Assembly: GCF_001649575.2 (NCBI RefSeq)
Contig: NC_051444.1
Span: 20,070,638 to 20,134,637 of the forward strand
Direction of reading: 5' to 3'
Length of the DNA stretch: 64,000 nucleotides
DNA from: Kryptolebias marmoratus
Lineage: Eukaryota; Chordata; Actinopteri; Cyprinodontiformes; Rivulidae
Shown: one piece after another, positions 35,701 through 49,812 of the stretch
Numbering within the stretch: position 1 is the first letter of the stretch
How the letters are laid out: every line of letters starts with the position of its first letter
The notes under the pieces: generated by a model
Databases searched by the model: none
What the model saw: the letters and a program-made list of their open reading frames with translations, nothing else
What the model was told of the DNA's origin: nothing
Program-made: the position numbers and the translations under genes

Positions 35701-38700
35701 ACAGACATCGGAACTGTTGAGCAGCCTCCCGAAGAAAACTGCCTCCATCTTCTCGTTGCAGCTACGGCAGAGAGGAGAGTTTGTTGGATCCGGTCGGGTC
35801 TGTGGCTGCCATCGAGCGTAGAACCTGGCATCTCATGTTAGGTCTTTTAAACCTCTGTGATTTTCTGGAAAATGAATATTTTCAGCATCATCTCTGCCTG
35901 GGATGAGAGGAAGGGAGAAATGTGACAGCTGATCACAGTTAAAGAGGTTATTGTTTTACCTTTTAGAAGATTTTTTTTCTCTCATTTTGGTTTTATTTTG
36001 TCCTTTGAAATTGATACTTTGATGGTAATAACATTCCAATTAGATGTTTGGAGGTGTTGTTAGTACTTTTATTTTATTTTTTCGTTTAGAAATTGTTAAG
36101 ATTTTTTACATTTGTTTTGTGTGTTCACCTCTAGTTGAGTGTGTTAACAAGCCATGCTGGACATGTACACATTAAAAATTGCTGTGAAAAAATAAAAATC
36201 TTCAAGCTTCGTCTTAATATGTCTGTGGAGCAGCTGAGGCAGCAAATGCTTTCTGTTTTATTTTTTTTCAGAGGAGGATGGAGTATTATAAAACTACACA
36301 CACACACACTTAGTGCACACACCTTCTACTCTTCCTGGGGTGAGGTCACTGTCCAAAGGGCCCAGTTTCCTGTCTCACACGGGACAGGCAGCAGAATGGC
36401 CTTATGGGCCCTGGGAGGAGGGGGGGAGTGGGCCCTGGCACCTCTCCAGGAAGCCACATGAGCCGGGAGGAAGCGAACAGGCTGCTCGAAGAGCCTGTAA
36501 GAAACCAAACAGGCGGCGGTGTCACACTGAGAGGAAATACATTGTTCTCAGCACCGCCGTGGATTTTAGCCCAGCACTATAATTGCTGCGCACAAGGCTG
36601 CAGAATTTAATTAGATGTTTTTTGTGTGACTGCAACATAAAACAACACCTACTCGCCTCCCTTTTAAAAGGGTAATAACCAAAGATTCATGCCAATCTTT
36701 CATTTGTCTTCGTCTGAATCCTGCGGAGAATTCATCAGGTTGTCAGTGGCGTGTCTGCAGAAGTTAGTGTTTGTTTCTAAGGCAGTGGTTCAGGGCGAAT
36801 CATCTCCAGCTAATCGACAAATTGTTATAAAGATATGTAAAGATAGTCAAGCTTCCCAGAAGAGGAACGAACAAATCAAATGGCACACAGGCCGTGTGCA
36901 CAAGCTGAGTAGGAAGCTATGAATTACCTGTTTATTTAATCTCTGATTACTTTATGACTTCCCTGCCCTGTTATTGAAAACCCAGCCTCGGTTCCATCAG
37001 AGATGTCAGATTAAATCAGATCCACATGTTCAAACAGTGACACCCAAAGAAAGCAATCAGCTGTTCAGAAGATGGGGAGTGCAGGTGAATAAACGCCTGC
37101 TGTCCGTGTCCCAGGTATGTCCCACAACTCGGGCCCCGTCAGACCCTATAAACAATTTATTTATATATGGGTCAACTCACATCCATACCCAAGCTGTACA
37201 CAAAGAGGAAACAGGTCCAATTTAAATCCAACTCCATACTGTTCAATCAATTAACAGCAATTTATTTTAATTCAATTATGATGCAATTCACTCTGTTACA
37301 ATTTTAAATTCAGTTTCATGAGATCAACTCAATCGATTCTATTTCACTGTGACCAAACTCAATACACATATAACACAAATCAACTCAATACAGATAAATT
37401 CAGTGTAATAAAAATAATGAAAGGCCACTTACATCATATACCTGACTTTTGCTCATTTGTATTTTTCTGTTCCTTGCAAAGATAAGACAAATTGCAGTCA
37501 TGCCTGGTTAACGTGGCTGGCTTGAGTTGTGATTTTTCATTTTAATGTGCAAAAATATTTATTTATTTTTTTTTTTTTTTTGGTTTTCTTTCCCCCGTGA
37601 GCTCCCAAGTTATCCAACAACTCCAGTCACCTGCACTTTGATCAGCTGTAGCGTTGGGCTGACACGGAAGAAAGATTTCAGTCTGTAGCCCAAACATAAC
37701 AAACAATAAAACCCAACATAAAGTCTTCGACATAACATGCAAATATGTATTCAAATATGTGATGCAGTGCAAAGTGTGAATAGACGTACAGAGGATTTCT
37801 AAATAGTTTTGGGACAGATTTATATAAACTGTAAGATATCAGAAGATAAAGAAAAAGGTGCTAAAAAATCCTGCAGAAATATACCAACTCATCTAGTGTC
37901 TACCAGTACCGAGTCAGAATCCTTTTTATCTTTTCATGGTTCAGGAAGCTGTGAGGAGGCCTTTTAACTTCAGGATGACCTACTTTTAAAGATGCTCTGC
38001 ATGTCAACCTTTAAGGGCTTTTTATGTAAACAAACAGCTTTAATGGTGCACGTCCTGTGAGCATTAGGCCAGCTTTTTTACCCCTGTGTTTGCATACTTT
38101 TCATGCCTTCCTGCTGTGTGTGCGTGTGTGTGTTGTCGGAGTCTGTCAAGGATCGTGGCCTGTTAAACTTACCTACTCCAGTTATCACCAGGCACACCCT
38201 GTGGAGTACTGTAATTACTCACAGTCTTTTCTTTGCTCTGGGTTGAAAATTAACTCATTTTTAACCGCACCAACAGACATTTGCATTTGTTACTGGAGCG
38301 CACGCACACACCGATCAAAACATTAATCGCTAGCAGGTACAGTTAACAATTCCGCTTAAAGTGTTTGAATGAGGTGCAGCTGAGTCGCCGGCTTCATGGT
38401 ATTTTTACAGACACACACCTGTTGTTAAGTTTGGAGAAGTTTTTGGTCAGGAGTTCAGCTTATAGCCACTCAGACCAGGCAGTGGGGGAGGGAAAGAAAA
38501 GTGAATTTTCATCATTCAGAACAACTCAAACTTAAAAATTTGAAGTCGTACAGCACACCCAGATATATAAATATTTTAACGCAGTATAATTTTTGCCTCA
38601 GAAAGTTTTCGACAACAACCACTGGTGGAGAACCGCCTGTGGTACATGTCACTGCATGTGTGGTGGCTAAAACTGTGTGTTCTGCTGCTGATCAGCTGTG

Positions 38701-40230
38701 GGTGGTAATCCTACTGATCTTATTCCAAAATACATGCAGTCTTAAGTGCTTGGATTTGATGAAGTTAGACATTGTGGATTGATTCTGTGAAAACCAAAGT
38801 TAAAACCCGACATCAGAAAGCTCCTGGCTTAAGTACAGTTAGTGGACACTTGTGAAATGATTTTCTGCCGAACCACATCAATGAAGCACTGAAGAGGTTT
38901 TACAAACTTCTAACAGCTCAGCTGAACTTACTGCTGCTACAGCTGATCACAGCTAAACTGACTCTCTTTAATCTGCTTTTATGCATCGTCAGGCTGTCAG
39001 GAAACATGTTGTAGGCTGTGAGGAGGTCTCATTTTCTTAGCATCTTTATGAAATGTTGCACAGTGACAACTACTTTGAATCTGCATTGTGTCCTTTTAGT
39101 TTTTGACACAAAACCAGTTCTGTTGGACTCGTCAGAGCAGCAGGAGTGACCTGAGAGCTGTCAATCAGGTGTGAATCCTCAGCATCCTGGGATGAGTCTG
39201 CACTACGGTAAAGTGTCAGAAAAATCAATCATGATTCATTGATGATCATCATCATCAAACTGATCTCATAATAAGTTTGTTGTATAAATGCCTCACCTCA
39301 ACATTAGTAATTCAAGAGTTAATTTTCCTTCTTCCTGTAGTGTTTCACAGTGACGTGACGCAGAGGTAGCATCTGTTTTGCGAATTGTTTCAGCGTGTGT
39401 CTTTTGGTGCTAGCTTTGGCACACGTTGCCACAGCAGAGGGTGTTTGGGTCAGAACCATAACGCTCCTGACGCCTGTAAAATGCTGGCCTGGTGAGAGGT
39501 GTAGCTCGCAGCAACAACACACCCCGACAAAACTGGAGGACTCCCAGGCCCGCACAGTGCTGCTTCTTTGGTGGTGCTCCTAACTTAGTGTGCTGCAAGC
39601 TCTGGGGCTTTTCACTAAGGTGTAAATGTACTGAGATCATGGGATATTTTGGGTTAGGTGGACTTAACTAAACCAGGTGGTGTATAGATGTAACTGGCAG
39701 CTCCGGATGATCATTTAAAGCTTTCAAGCAAAGGGGATGCATACATTACACACTAGATTTTTGTTTGTTATCACCTACCATGAAAGCCAGACGATCATGT
39801 AATTGTGCGTTCAGTTGTCTGTTAGTTAACAAAATATCCCATGAACCAGTGTTTAGGTTTAATAAAACTCTTAGGTATTAATTAATGGATGAAAACCCAT
39901 AACTGATTTACTTTGAAGTCAAACCAATTCAAGATGGCTGCCACAGCTAATTAGTTCTACCCAACACAAAAATTGCAACAACTTTACAGCTACTGTGCTA
40001 AATTTTGGTGTGGTCGTAGCTGATATCAACTCCATCACAAATTTCAAGCCCTAACAGATCAGGAGAGATCTGTAAAACTTGGGTGTGTAACGGGGCAGGT
40101 GTTAGGGCACTCCTTCAAGCTGTTCTAGTTTAAAAACATTTTTACAAACCATTTTTCTTTTGATTTGATTTTACTAAATTTGAGTGGTTTCTTTGGAGAG
40201 CTTGTGCATGAAATCATAAAGCTTATTCAT
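32731..40230. other. Gene-poor stretch downstream of mmp15
   Basis: No exon with splice or family support was found. Several blocks are GC-richer than the background (about 34.1-34.4, 34.55-34.8, 35.6-35.85, 36.3-36.55 kb) and could be conserved non-coding or unassigned 5' UTR sequence. An RFX/X-box-like site is listed separately. Confidence 0.4.
34229..34241 (+). promoter_or_regulatory. RFX X-box-like motif
   Basis: GTTGCTAGGAAAC fits the inverted half-site form of RFX binding sites (GTTGC...GAAAC). It is a single motif with no associated gene start visible, so function is speculative. Confidence 0.3.
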
Positions 40231-42560
40231 TCCAAGTTTCAACTTTATTGGCATGTGTACCAGTGATGCCATCACTCATCCATTTATTCATCCATTCATC
40301 TTCTTTACCTGCTTCTTCTTTCTGGATAACGGGGGTTTAATTCCTATCTCCAGCAGTCACTGTAAGAGGCATGGTACACGCTGGACAGATCTGACTAAGA
40401 AGGAAATCTGTTAAGTATTTCAGTGTGTAAAGTTTTTTTCTGTACAGGCTTGGGTTCTGGCCAAGAGAGTGTTTAACCCCTATAGGCCAGCTTGTTATGT
40501 TGGAGGGAGGGTTTTGTTTATTAGCCTGGTGGCCTAAGAGATAACACCTTTCAGTCTTTCAGTCTGGAGATTCTGTTTGGTGCTTTTGTAGCATCTCCCC
40601 TGATGGAAACAGCACAAAAAGTTGTTAGTGGATAATTTTATGAGCCCCCCTGAGATCTCTGGCGTTCTTCATGTCCTCCGGTGCTGGGAGTGTTGCGCCG
40701 CAGATATTTTGTGCTGTTTTTAACCACTTGCTGTGGAGCTGCGCCGTGCTGTACTCTTATTCACTGCGATGGGGTGGGCGAGGATATTCTCTATTGTGCA
40801 TTTGTAGAAGTTGCTGAGGAGAGGGCTTGGCATGCCAAACTGTCTCACCCTTTTCAGGAAATGCATAAGTCATCATGCATTCCCTGCCAGGGTCTGGGAT
40901 GAGGTGGGCCCAAAAGAGTACACTTTCTCCACCTCGGGCTCTCTAAAGTGCAGTGGTGGGCGCTGTCCTTTTAGCATCAATAATCATCTAGTTTGATTTA
41001 TAAGTTGTTAAAAGTGAGATTAGTGTCTTGACTCCACTTCCAGAAGTCAGCCATCTCCCTCCAACATGCTGACCTGTCACCAAAAGAAAACACTCCAACA
41101 ATGCTTGTATCATCCACAAATAATGCTGGTGATACGTAGCATGTGTGAAGAGTGGATACAGCTTGGGCCTCCGAACACCCCCTTGCAGTGTTCTTTTATT
41201 AAAGGTTTTGTTTTTGCAGGTGTTGTTCCCCAGCTTGACTAACTGCTGTCATGTGAGAACAGAGTACAGAGCCGTTTTGACCGTGTCATCTATTGACTTG
41301 TTTGGCTTGAATGCAAAGTGAAATGGACAGTATTCACTGAGGCAGCTAGTTTGTAGCTTTTTGGGCAGAGGAATAATGTTAGCTGTCTTGTTGCAGGTGG
41401 AGATAGTGGCTTGTGACAAAAAAAAAAGATCTTGAACGTTAACACTGAGGCACGTGGTTTGAGCGACTGTCCGGTGATGTTGTCTGGACCAGCTGCCTTC
41501 TGGGAGTTTATCCTCCTGGGATATATTTGAGATTATGAGTGGTGTAGGTTACATCTCAGTAGCCACATCGCTGATTGCTGGCTTGGTGTTATGAGCTTCC
41601 AAGTGGACAAAGAATTTATTAAACTCATCAGGTGTGAGTTTAATAACTCACACGTGGTAATCCCTTTCTAGCCCTTGTCATGAGCATCATGTGTCTGTTT
41701 TTGTAGCCCTGTCCCTCGAGTTAGAGTCTATACCTCCTCTTCGCTTCTCTGATAGCGCTGAGTATTTTTTTTATTTTTTTTACTCTCTAGCATTGCCTGA
41801 TGTTTAAGGCTGGATTGAGCCCAAAGTGTGGAGCAATCCTCTGAGATTGTCTACAGTTGATAGTTTGGATAAGACTAGATGTGTTTATGTCGTACAGTGA
41901 AGTGCTTATATGACTGGACAAAATTGAGCAGTATTCCTCCAGGTCCACAAGGCGGTCCATAATCATAGTAGCTGTCTTGAAAACACCCCACTCAGTGTAC
42001 TGAAAGGAGCCACGTTACTCCTGCTCAGAGTCTACAGCTCACACTTTAACGGGTGTGACCAACAGAGGGGTACAAAGGCATGGTCAGACATCCCTGCATG
42101 CTCCCCTCATGTTAGAAAAGTGACGCGTTGATATGCTGGCATCACTTTCCATAAGTTGCAGGGGTTAAAGTCACCAGCCACCATGGACTTTATATCAAGG
42201 TGTTTGTTTTCCTGTGCATCTCTGGCCTCCGAACACGAGCACTGCCAAGGGGTCTACATGTGGTGGAATGTAAACAAACACAGTGAATCTAGTGGTGAAT
42301 TCTCTCAGTAGATAGAAAAATCTGCCCTTCAGCATTCAGAACTCCACACAGTGTTTATGAACAGTCTACACATTTAAGCACCATCTGTTGCTAATAAAGA
42401 AGCAGGTTTCCCCACCTTTGAGTTTGCCCAATGCTTCAGTGCTGTCCCTACGGTGACTGGAGTGTGTTTGCAGTTTACGGCTGACACTGTTAAATACTCA
42501 GGCTTACAAAGATCAGCATGCGAGAGTCGCTCGCCTCTCACTGAAATATAATCACGGTTT
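40231..42560 (-). mobile_element. Decayed non-LTR retrotransposon (jockey/L2/Rex1-like LINE)
   Basis: Read on the minus strand, the order is that of a LINE. An AP-endonuclease motif VAGDFNPCNL lies near 42.15-42.18 kb, preceded by a QENKH-like segment. Next come the RT-linked KAAGPDNITG near 41.48-41.50 kb, the catalytic-site-like ALFVDDTSIV near 41.11-41.13 kb, and C-terminal peptides such as RQFGMPSPLLSNFYKCTIENILAHPIAV near 40.75-40.86 kb. The 3' tail AATAAAGTTGAAACTTGGAATG lies at about 40.23-40.25 kb. Stops and frame breaks are many, so it is inactive. A short repeat copy at 40.27-40.39 kb sits inside its 3' end. The 5' limit is approximate. Clade is inferred from memory of fish LINE proteins. 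Confidence 0.8.
40270..40390. repeat. Partial dispersed repeat with TCCATTCATC start
   Basis: TCATCCATTCATCTTCTTTACC then CTTTCTGGATAACGGGGG resembles the start of a frequent fish repeat whose other parts occur at 49.58, 54.93 and 63.4 kb. Confidence 0.5.
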
Positions 42561-45500
42561 TAAGCTCAGCCATTAAATTTTCAAGATACTTTAGTCTGCG
42601 AGCAGAATGCTGGGGAAAGGCGGTGTGCTAATGCTATTCTTTAGCCTTGAATGTTATCTGTCACTCTGGCTTGGTTTGCATGAAACAAAACGTAAATAAT
42701 TTAGATCTCTAGGGATAGGTGAAATTTGCTGAGGTTGCTGAGCAGTCGCTAATAAAGTTACTCTATCATATATAATCAAAGTGAATGAAGTCTTAAAAAT
42801 AGCTAAGAAAAGGAAGCAACACCAGTTATACAAGGATATGTCTGCCACACTGGGATCCATATTATGTTCATGAAGTAGAAATGGGAATGCTTTTGGAAAC
42901 ACACTATACATCACCATGCTGGAGTAAAAATAAAAACTTTCAAAACCGACTTGGCAGACAACTGTATGAATCTGTTTATTAACATGTATGATACCACCAT
43001 ACATTAAGACATGCTCTGCAGTGTTTTGTTTGTTGTTGTTGTTGAAGTTGTTTTGCAGTTTTAATAGAACTGATGCTGTAGTAAGTTCTGCTAACATCTC
43101 CAGGAGTCATCTAGTTGCCTTTCCTCACAGATAAAACCCAAAGCTGCCAGTTTGATGTGATGCTGCAGTTCTTTAACCACAGCCTGGAGCCTAACTAAAT
43201 GCTATGTGTGCGTGTAAAAATGCCAGGCTCTGTACATACACAACATCTGTATATAGGATTAGTTTGTTGGGGCTGCATCGGTTTTGATTATCAGTGAGTC
43301 TCTTATTTTTCCTGAGAGAAAGTTTTGACCTACTCTCCAGAGCAACTAAATCCAAAGGACAACCAAACTCCAGACTTCCCACAACCCTCTGGCATTATGA
43401 ACATTTGACCTCTGCAGACTCAGGAGAAATAAAACATTACGACAGCAGGAGACGCATTTACAACATTAGTTGTTGTTTGTTTTTATCCTAAAGAGTTGCA
43501 AATGTCCCATTTATTTTAATTACAGAATTAAACCTGAAACTATGCTAGATAAACCTTTTTGATGAAAACATGTTGCCCTTTCCACAAATTTAATCAGTGA
43601 ATAAATGCATAAATCAGTGTGTCTTAAATAAACTTTCATTCTGTGGGGAGCTTTTGAAGCTGTAGGAAATATCATCCTCCCTACATGCAGCTCATCCATA
43701 AAAATCCCCCAAAAAACAGTTACGCTTATTTTTTTTTCCACCAAGTGCATCATTATTCCCCCATCCACATCTGCTTGCAAAAGAAAAACAAAGTCCAGGT
43801 GTTTGCGCAGACTTTGGTGAACGCATTAGAATGTCTGCTCTGACAAAAACAGTTTTACAGTCATGTTAATGTTAGAGCTGTTATCCCATTTACTGAGGAG
43901 AAAGCTCATAAAAGTGATGCGATATAATAAAGTTAATAAGGAAAACATCACAGGGGACCCACGCTCATGCCTGTGAGTGTGTGTGAAAGTTACTGCAGCG
44001 TGCTTGTGTCTGAGAGCAGTGCTCACAGCAGAATGAAGCATTGCAGGTGTTGCGTGGAAAGAGATATTTGAAAAACAAATCTAAATAATTCACAGTGTAA
44101 ACAGTAAAAATGCAAAGCATTTAAATATTAATCAAGAAGAACAATTTATTTTATACAACCAAGTCAATAAAGGGTGATACAGAGAAGCCATTTGAAACTT
44201 ATTGAATAAACTGAAATTCTTTCCCATAAATCCAACTTTATTTGTAGGACGTTTTTTTTCTTTTCAATTGGTAAACCTTCCTCTGTTTATACAGTATTAC
44301 TGTTTGCCAGTTATTTATTATTGAAAAGGTTGTGCTAAGTCATGGAGCAGGAAAGTTCCGCCATCAACACGACTGAATCGCAGATTTCACTAAAATGCCC
44401 CTTCGCTTCCTGAAGTTCCTCTCTTAAACAGTAGGTGTCGCTACAGAGAAATAATACAGCTGCACTGCAGGAATAAGAGCAACAAAAGAATTCACAGGAA
44501 GTAAACTTATTGTAAACAAACATAACTTCATATGTTAAACTTAATCGCAGCTGAGCTTTTAAGAAGGGTACCTTCGCTACCTTCGGACACCCTACTACAT
44601 CTCATGTGTGGTAATACTTTCTTATATGTTCTCCTCATGTGTACTGGTCAAGAATTGGAGTTGAAATGGATTGGTGAGCTTCAGGCTTAGGCCAAGATTA
44701 TGGCTGAATGAAGGTATTTCCATCAAGTTTACTATCTGTAGAGTGAAAGGAGTGTGGGTTTTCCCTCCAACGCTGAAGGCCTCGTGCATAGGAATTAAAA
44801 GACTAACCTTGGAAAACTTGAAGAAATGTATGGAATCCAACAAGTGCTGGGTGTACAAATAACAATTGATTTGAGGAATCTTTTTGTTTAGTGCAAGAAA
44901 CCACACATTCAAATTAGCAAGAAAGGGTTTATGGATCATATATGAATTTTTACCAGCAAATATATTATGATACTGTGTATATTATAGCAGTACTGCATTG
45001 CATTGTATCTATTTCTCTAATATCCAAGCCAGAGGACGTGTGGGATTTAGACTGCCTTCTCACTGGATGACGACCTCACTGGTCCCTATTAGAACATGAC
45101 TTGATTGCATAAAATTTGGAGACCCTCCTTCAATATGAAGGCAATTGTGATGCTGCTATGCTCTTAAAACCAGCCATTTAGTTTTGTTCCTGCTATTTTC
45201 TAAGGATTTCTAATTTTCAGGATGCAACTAGAAGTTGCTTCAAATTCTTGACAACCTGACCACGTTATGTAGGAGTGAGCTCAATGTCATATTAAATACT
45301 TCCACCACGCTAACCCAGGCTCCACCCAGGATCCCGATACGCTACTACCTCAACTTTACTATGGAAATTCTTTTTGCACAGCTTTTCTCGCTGTATCACA
45401 TGTAATGAGGAGCTCATGGTGTTATTAATATGCTGCTGATGACCTTGTCAAGACTCTGCAAGGACCATCCGTGTTCTGGCTACCCAGAGTGAAGGGAGCA

Positions 45501-48094
45501 ACAACAATTTATTTAGTAGGTTTCCTCGAACTGAAAACCTGTCACAGGCTACCTCATATGAATAATGCTTTGCTGCTTGATTTTTAATATATTGCATTCA
45601 GCCAATCTGTGTGCTCAGTTTACTTAACTGAGGGAAACTGATTTCTCCAAATTCTATATTAATATCTACAACTAGCTGAATGCTCATTCATTAAAAGTTA
45701 CAATAGGCTGAAAGGGATTGACAATAATTAGCTTCATCATTAAGAGGTATGGGTTAAAAAAAAGAGTGAAAAGGTTTTTCATGAGTGAAGAAATGCTTTG
45801 AGGAAGTGACTGCATAGAGCTAAGCAGCCCACTCCACAGCACTGTTTGCTGTCTGGGTGTGTGTGATTACTGTGTTTATGGCAGGTTATTCAGCTGGTAT
45901 TTACACAGACAGATGCGCTAAACATCTGGATACAATATTAACCAAATGTGCACCAGCCACACGTTGTACAGGCTGACACCTGTTAGGGTGACACTCACAC
46001 ACCCACGCCCACACACCCACATGTAGATGTGCAAGGCAAAGCGAGGGAAAACTGTAGGAACAAACCATCTGGAGTTTGCGGCGCCTTGGAAGGAGGCAGC
46101 GTTACAACGACTCGCAGCGAGAGGGAAGCCCCCCGGTCCTGGAGAGGCTCTGGAGATGCCGTCATGTTTTCCAGGCAGCTGGAGTTAAAAACAGCCTAAT
46201 GACTGGCAGGAAACAAACAGATGCCAACTGGAGTAAAGAATGAAAGGTGTGTCTGGGTGCGGAAATGAGGACGTTTTATGCACCAGGTGGATTCTCAACC
46301 CTAATTGCCCTCATTGTGGAAAAGAATCTCAACCACAGTCATTATTCACTCACTGATTTGTGCTGGAGACACGAGAAGTTAGTTTGTGTGAATTTATCAC
46401 AGGGATTAGACAGAACAAGATAAAAAAAGATGTTTGGAAGTGCAAGCTTTAGACTGTCTTTATCCACCAGCCTTCACTCTGCAGTTCACTGCACAGATTT
46501 GAAGGTGCTATTGATCTTCTTCTCAAAGCAAAAACAAAAGGAAATGTGCGCATTGATCAAAACTTGTGCGTCGTAAGCCTGTGGTTGTGCAATAAAAGTG
46601 TTTCCTGTCAAACTATTTGTCTGGGCTACATTCAACACCTTGGCAACAATGTCCCATTATTTCAGACAGGCGGGTTGTCTAGAAACTAAACCTACCCCAG
46701 GGGATAAGACAGTGTCATCAAGTGCTGTTCTAGTCATTTGCCATTGTGCATTACTATGTATCTGCTGCTGCACAGCACAAAATTGCTCGAAGGTAAACTA
46801 AGGAATATGTGCTGCTCTCTCAGCAGAAATAGATCAGAAGAGCCAACATCCTGTTTGTGGCACAAAGCAGCAGGGAATGAAGTTCTACTGACAAATATTA
46901 ACACGAGCGACATGATTTGCAGTGACATAGTAATTAACTGGCCAAACCCATTTGTTTATGCAGATAAACGCAAATTAATTTGGAAAGTTTAAGACCACAC
47001 GCAGCTAATTATGAATAGCTGCTAATCCGTTCGGGATTCTATAAGGTTGGCTTGTTCTTCCCTTGTCAGACGCCTGCTGACAAAGATGGAAAAAGAACTC
47101 TTTATTTTTCTATTTTTTCAGCTCCTGCCTCTGCATTCCCCCACTCCCATTCGCCCCCATTTTCATCTCTTTTCGTGGCAGAATCACTTCAACGCTCGCT
47201 TCATCTCTCCCTCTGTCACTCCGGCTCGTTCCTCGCTCTGCAGAGGCGAGCCTGCTCGGGCTGTGTTACAGAGATTCTGAAGGAGTCCTGTGATGGCATC
47301 TGAGGAGGTAATGTATGCCCGCTCACCGACACGCATGAGAAATAAAAAAGAGGTAGACAATCCCTGTGAGACAAACCGGTTTCACGCAGTTCAGTTAAAA
47401 TTTAAAACACTCAGCCTAACAGAGGGCGGTTATCTTTAAGCGACATTACTTTGGAGGTGAACCTAAGCAACATGAAGGCAGAGAAAGTACACATTTTGTA
47501 TTGAAAGTTCACCACATAGAGCCCTGGCTAGTTTAGCGCCTTCGGATTTCAGCCGTTTCACCTGCTCATCAGTTTCATCTCACCTCCTGTTGGTTTGAAA
47601 AGTGCTGACCCATTTCTTTTTCAGACAGGAGAATCTTTCTGCCCGAGCAGAGCTTGACTCACGCTCTATATGAAGTCCGGCCCGTTTCTGACGACCCCAC
47701 TCTCAGCGTGCTCCTGAGTGGGTTGCGTGGGAGGCCGCCTGTCTCCCTGCCGTCTGCCTGGGTGGCTTTTATCAGGCAATCAGGACTGATAATCAGCACA
47801 GGGTGGGCGACACGCAGAGCTACTTTCTTCCTGAGTGTCTGACATTAGCGCTGTTTTATTTTAGACTCTGAACTCATAAAATGCATCTGCAAGTAAAACA
47901 ATTATGTATGCAATTTATTTATTTTTTGTTTTTTTTTGCGTAGGCTTCTGTTTCATTGCAGAACACAAGATCTGAACATATTTCATGTTGTGTCTTGTTA
48001 TCTTAACTTCATTTATTCTTTTTTATCATGTTCCTTTGTTTCAGGCCTGCAGGACTAAAACGAAAGAGTGCTTAAGCGTTTAGCACTTTGTATA
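42561..48094. other. Gene-poor stretch
   Basis: No supported gene. The 147-codon minus frame at 42654-43097 lacks any recognisable domain. A GC-rich block near 46.06-46.19 kb and an AT-rich block with several TAATTA-like sites near 46.93-47.03 kb stand out from the background. Confidence 0.4.
45105..45210 (+). repeat. Older dispersed repeat, copy B
   Basis: Partner of 24741-24845. It shares TGAAGGCAATTGTGATGCTG-type and TCCTGCTATTTTCTAAGG blocks. Confidence 0.55.
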
Positions 48095-48610
48095 GTTGCC
48101 ATTCTTTGACACAACACATAAAAGACATTTTGGCACAGAGGGTACCAAGAAGTGTCAGATGTTATTCTGTCCTATTTTTTAAGATGTGCTACAAGGTCAT
48201 CATTGCATTTTTCATTTGAAAACTCTCTTTCAGGGACAGGTGAGTTAAGTGTCCTCTTGTTCCTCAGATATGCCCTTGTATTGTAAGGAGGATGTGGTTT
48301 TACATTGACTTGTGAGATAAAAATTCATGGATGTCCCTGGAAAAGATATTGCTTGAAAATCTCTGCTGGATTATACTGAATAAATCTGCCACCACAGAAG
48401 TGGAAATGAGCTTTACCGAGAACACTGATACAACCCCATACCATCGCAACGCCGGGCTTCAGGACTTGTTGCTGACAACAGTCTGGATGTTTCTTTTCTT
48501 CTCTGGTCCGGAGCCCACGGTGTCTATTTCTTCCAACAAAGATTTGGAACACCAGTTTGCCTGACTACAATTTCCTCCATGTAGCAGTCTATCCCATGAG
48601 ATTGAAAACA
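48095..48610 (-). pseudogene. Decayed Tc1-like transposase fragment
   Basis: The minus strand encodes FQIFVGRNRHRGLRTREEK, then KPGVAMVWGCISVLGKAHFHF and, after a stop, a segment like LFQGHP...QVNVKPHPP. MVWGCIS and the LFQG...DNA-KPH order are those of the Tc1/mariner catalytic domain. The second catalytic Asp position (normally QDNA) reads QVNV here. Frame changes and stops show a dead copy. The N-terminal DNA-binding part and the inverted repeats were not identified. Confidence 0.65.
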
Positions 48611-49574
48611 GACGCATTGTACACCTGTTTTTTTTTTTTAAGAGATTCAGTTTCACGTATTAATAATTAATTATTACTGTCAGAGAAAAATAAAATCCTG
48701 AATGGTGCACTCAAGCAGTAGGTGTTTAAATTTGCACCGTTATGCTTTACTTTGACTGTACAGAACACTGCGTTTTCTTTTTGTCAATCATCTTTTTAAG
48801 CACATTCACAAACTGACGGTAATTGAGCTTACATTCAGCACGGTGTCATGCCATCAGGATGTCAGCACTTTCCACGCTGGAATTCACTGTGTTGATGAAG
48901 GACATTTTAGGAAGTGGAGCGAATATTTTAGGGCCATCAGTCCCCTATCAGCTGATTTTGTGTGTGTGTGTTTAAAGGTTTGGTTACAACAATAACAAAT
49001 TCACAGAAGAAAAAGTTGACTTTTTGCATTCAGAGTCAGGTCTGGACTGGCACTGTGCCTGAGCCGTCTGATGGACTGAGTGTCTGGACTGTTTAGCCCT
49101 CTGGCTGCTGTCCTGGTATGGCAGTCATGTCCTTACACAGCAAGGCCTTTGCAAATTAGATCCTTGAGATCGTGGTTACTTTGACATGAAAATCAAATCC
49201 TTAACACAGTTCAGCCAAGACTTTAATATGAACAGGGCTGTATAAAAACCAGCAGAACACTTTAAAATCTTGAAGGCTTTCTTTTCTTTTTAAGATATTA
49301 CTGTTCTTTATTGACGACAACCTCAAAGAGATTGTGAAACTGCCATCATTTGAATAAATGTTAGAGCTGGAGATGTTATATGTGTTTGGTCCGACTTTAT
49401 ACTTTTAAAGTAGAGCGCAGGCTTAAGTTACGAATCTCACCTTATGTTACTCTGCCTTGAAAATAAAATAAATAAATAAAACATTTTAGAGTTTTTCTTT
49501 TGGATAAAACAATTTTTTTTTGTGAACCTGGCAAGGTGTAATACTCAACTATATAAAGCTCACTGTTTTTTGTT

Positions 49575-49812
49575 GTTTCCAATCCATTGATCCATCCATT
49601 TTCTTTGCCTTTTTTTTGTGAAGTGTCCTGGGTGAGCTGGTGCCTATCTCCACTGGTCACTAAAAGGTGGGGTACCCCATGGAGTGAGACATCTATGCAC
49701 ATGCTCACTCACACATGGTGACACAAAAAGGCCCCAGGTCAGGAGGTGAGCCTGCAGACTTCTTGATGTGGGGCGGCAGCTCTGACCACTGCATCACTGT
49801 GCTGCTCGTTTA
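49575..49812. repeat. Dispersed repeat (CCATCCATTTTC type)
   Basis: GATCCATCCATTTTCTTTGCC at the left, a GGTGCCTATCTCCA block in the middle, and a CTGACCACTGCATCACTGTGC end. These are the same layout as the 63.4 kb copy, by memory a very common fish repeat related to LINE/SINE tails. Confidence 0.6.

Noticed and set aside
42654..43097. 147-codon minus-strand frame
   Set aside because: No domain, AT-rich codons, adjacent to but not part of the LINE reading frames.
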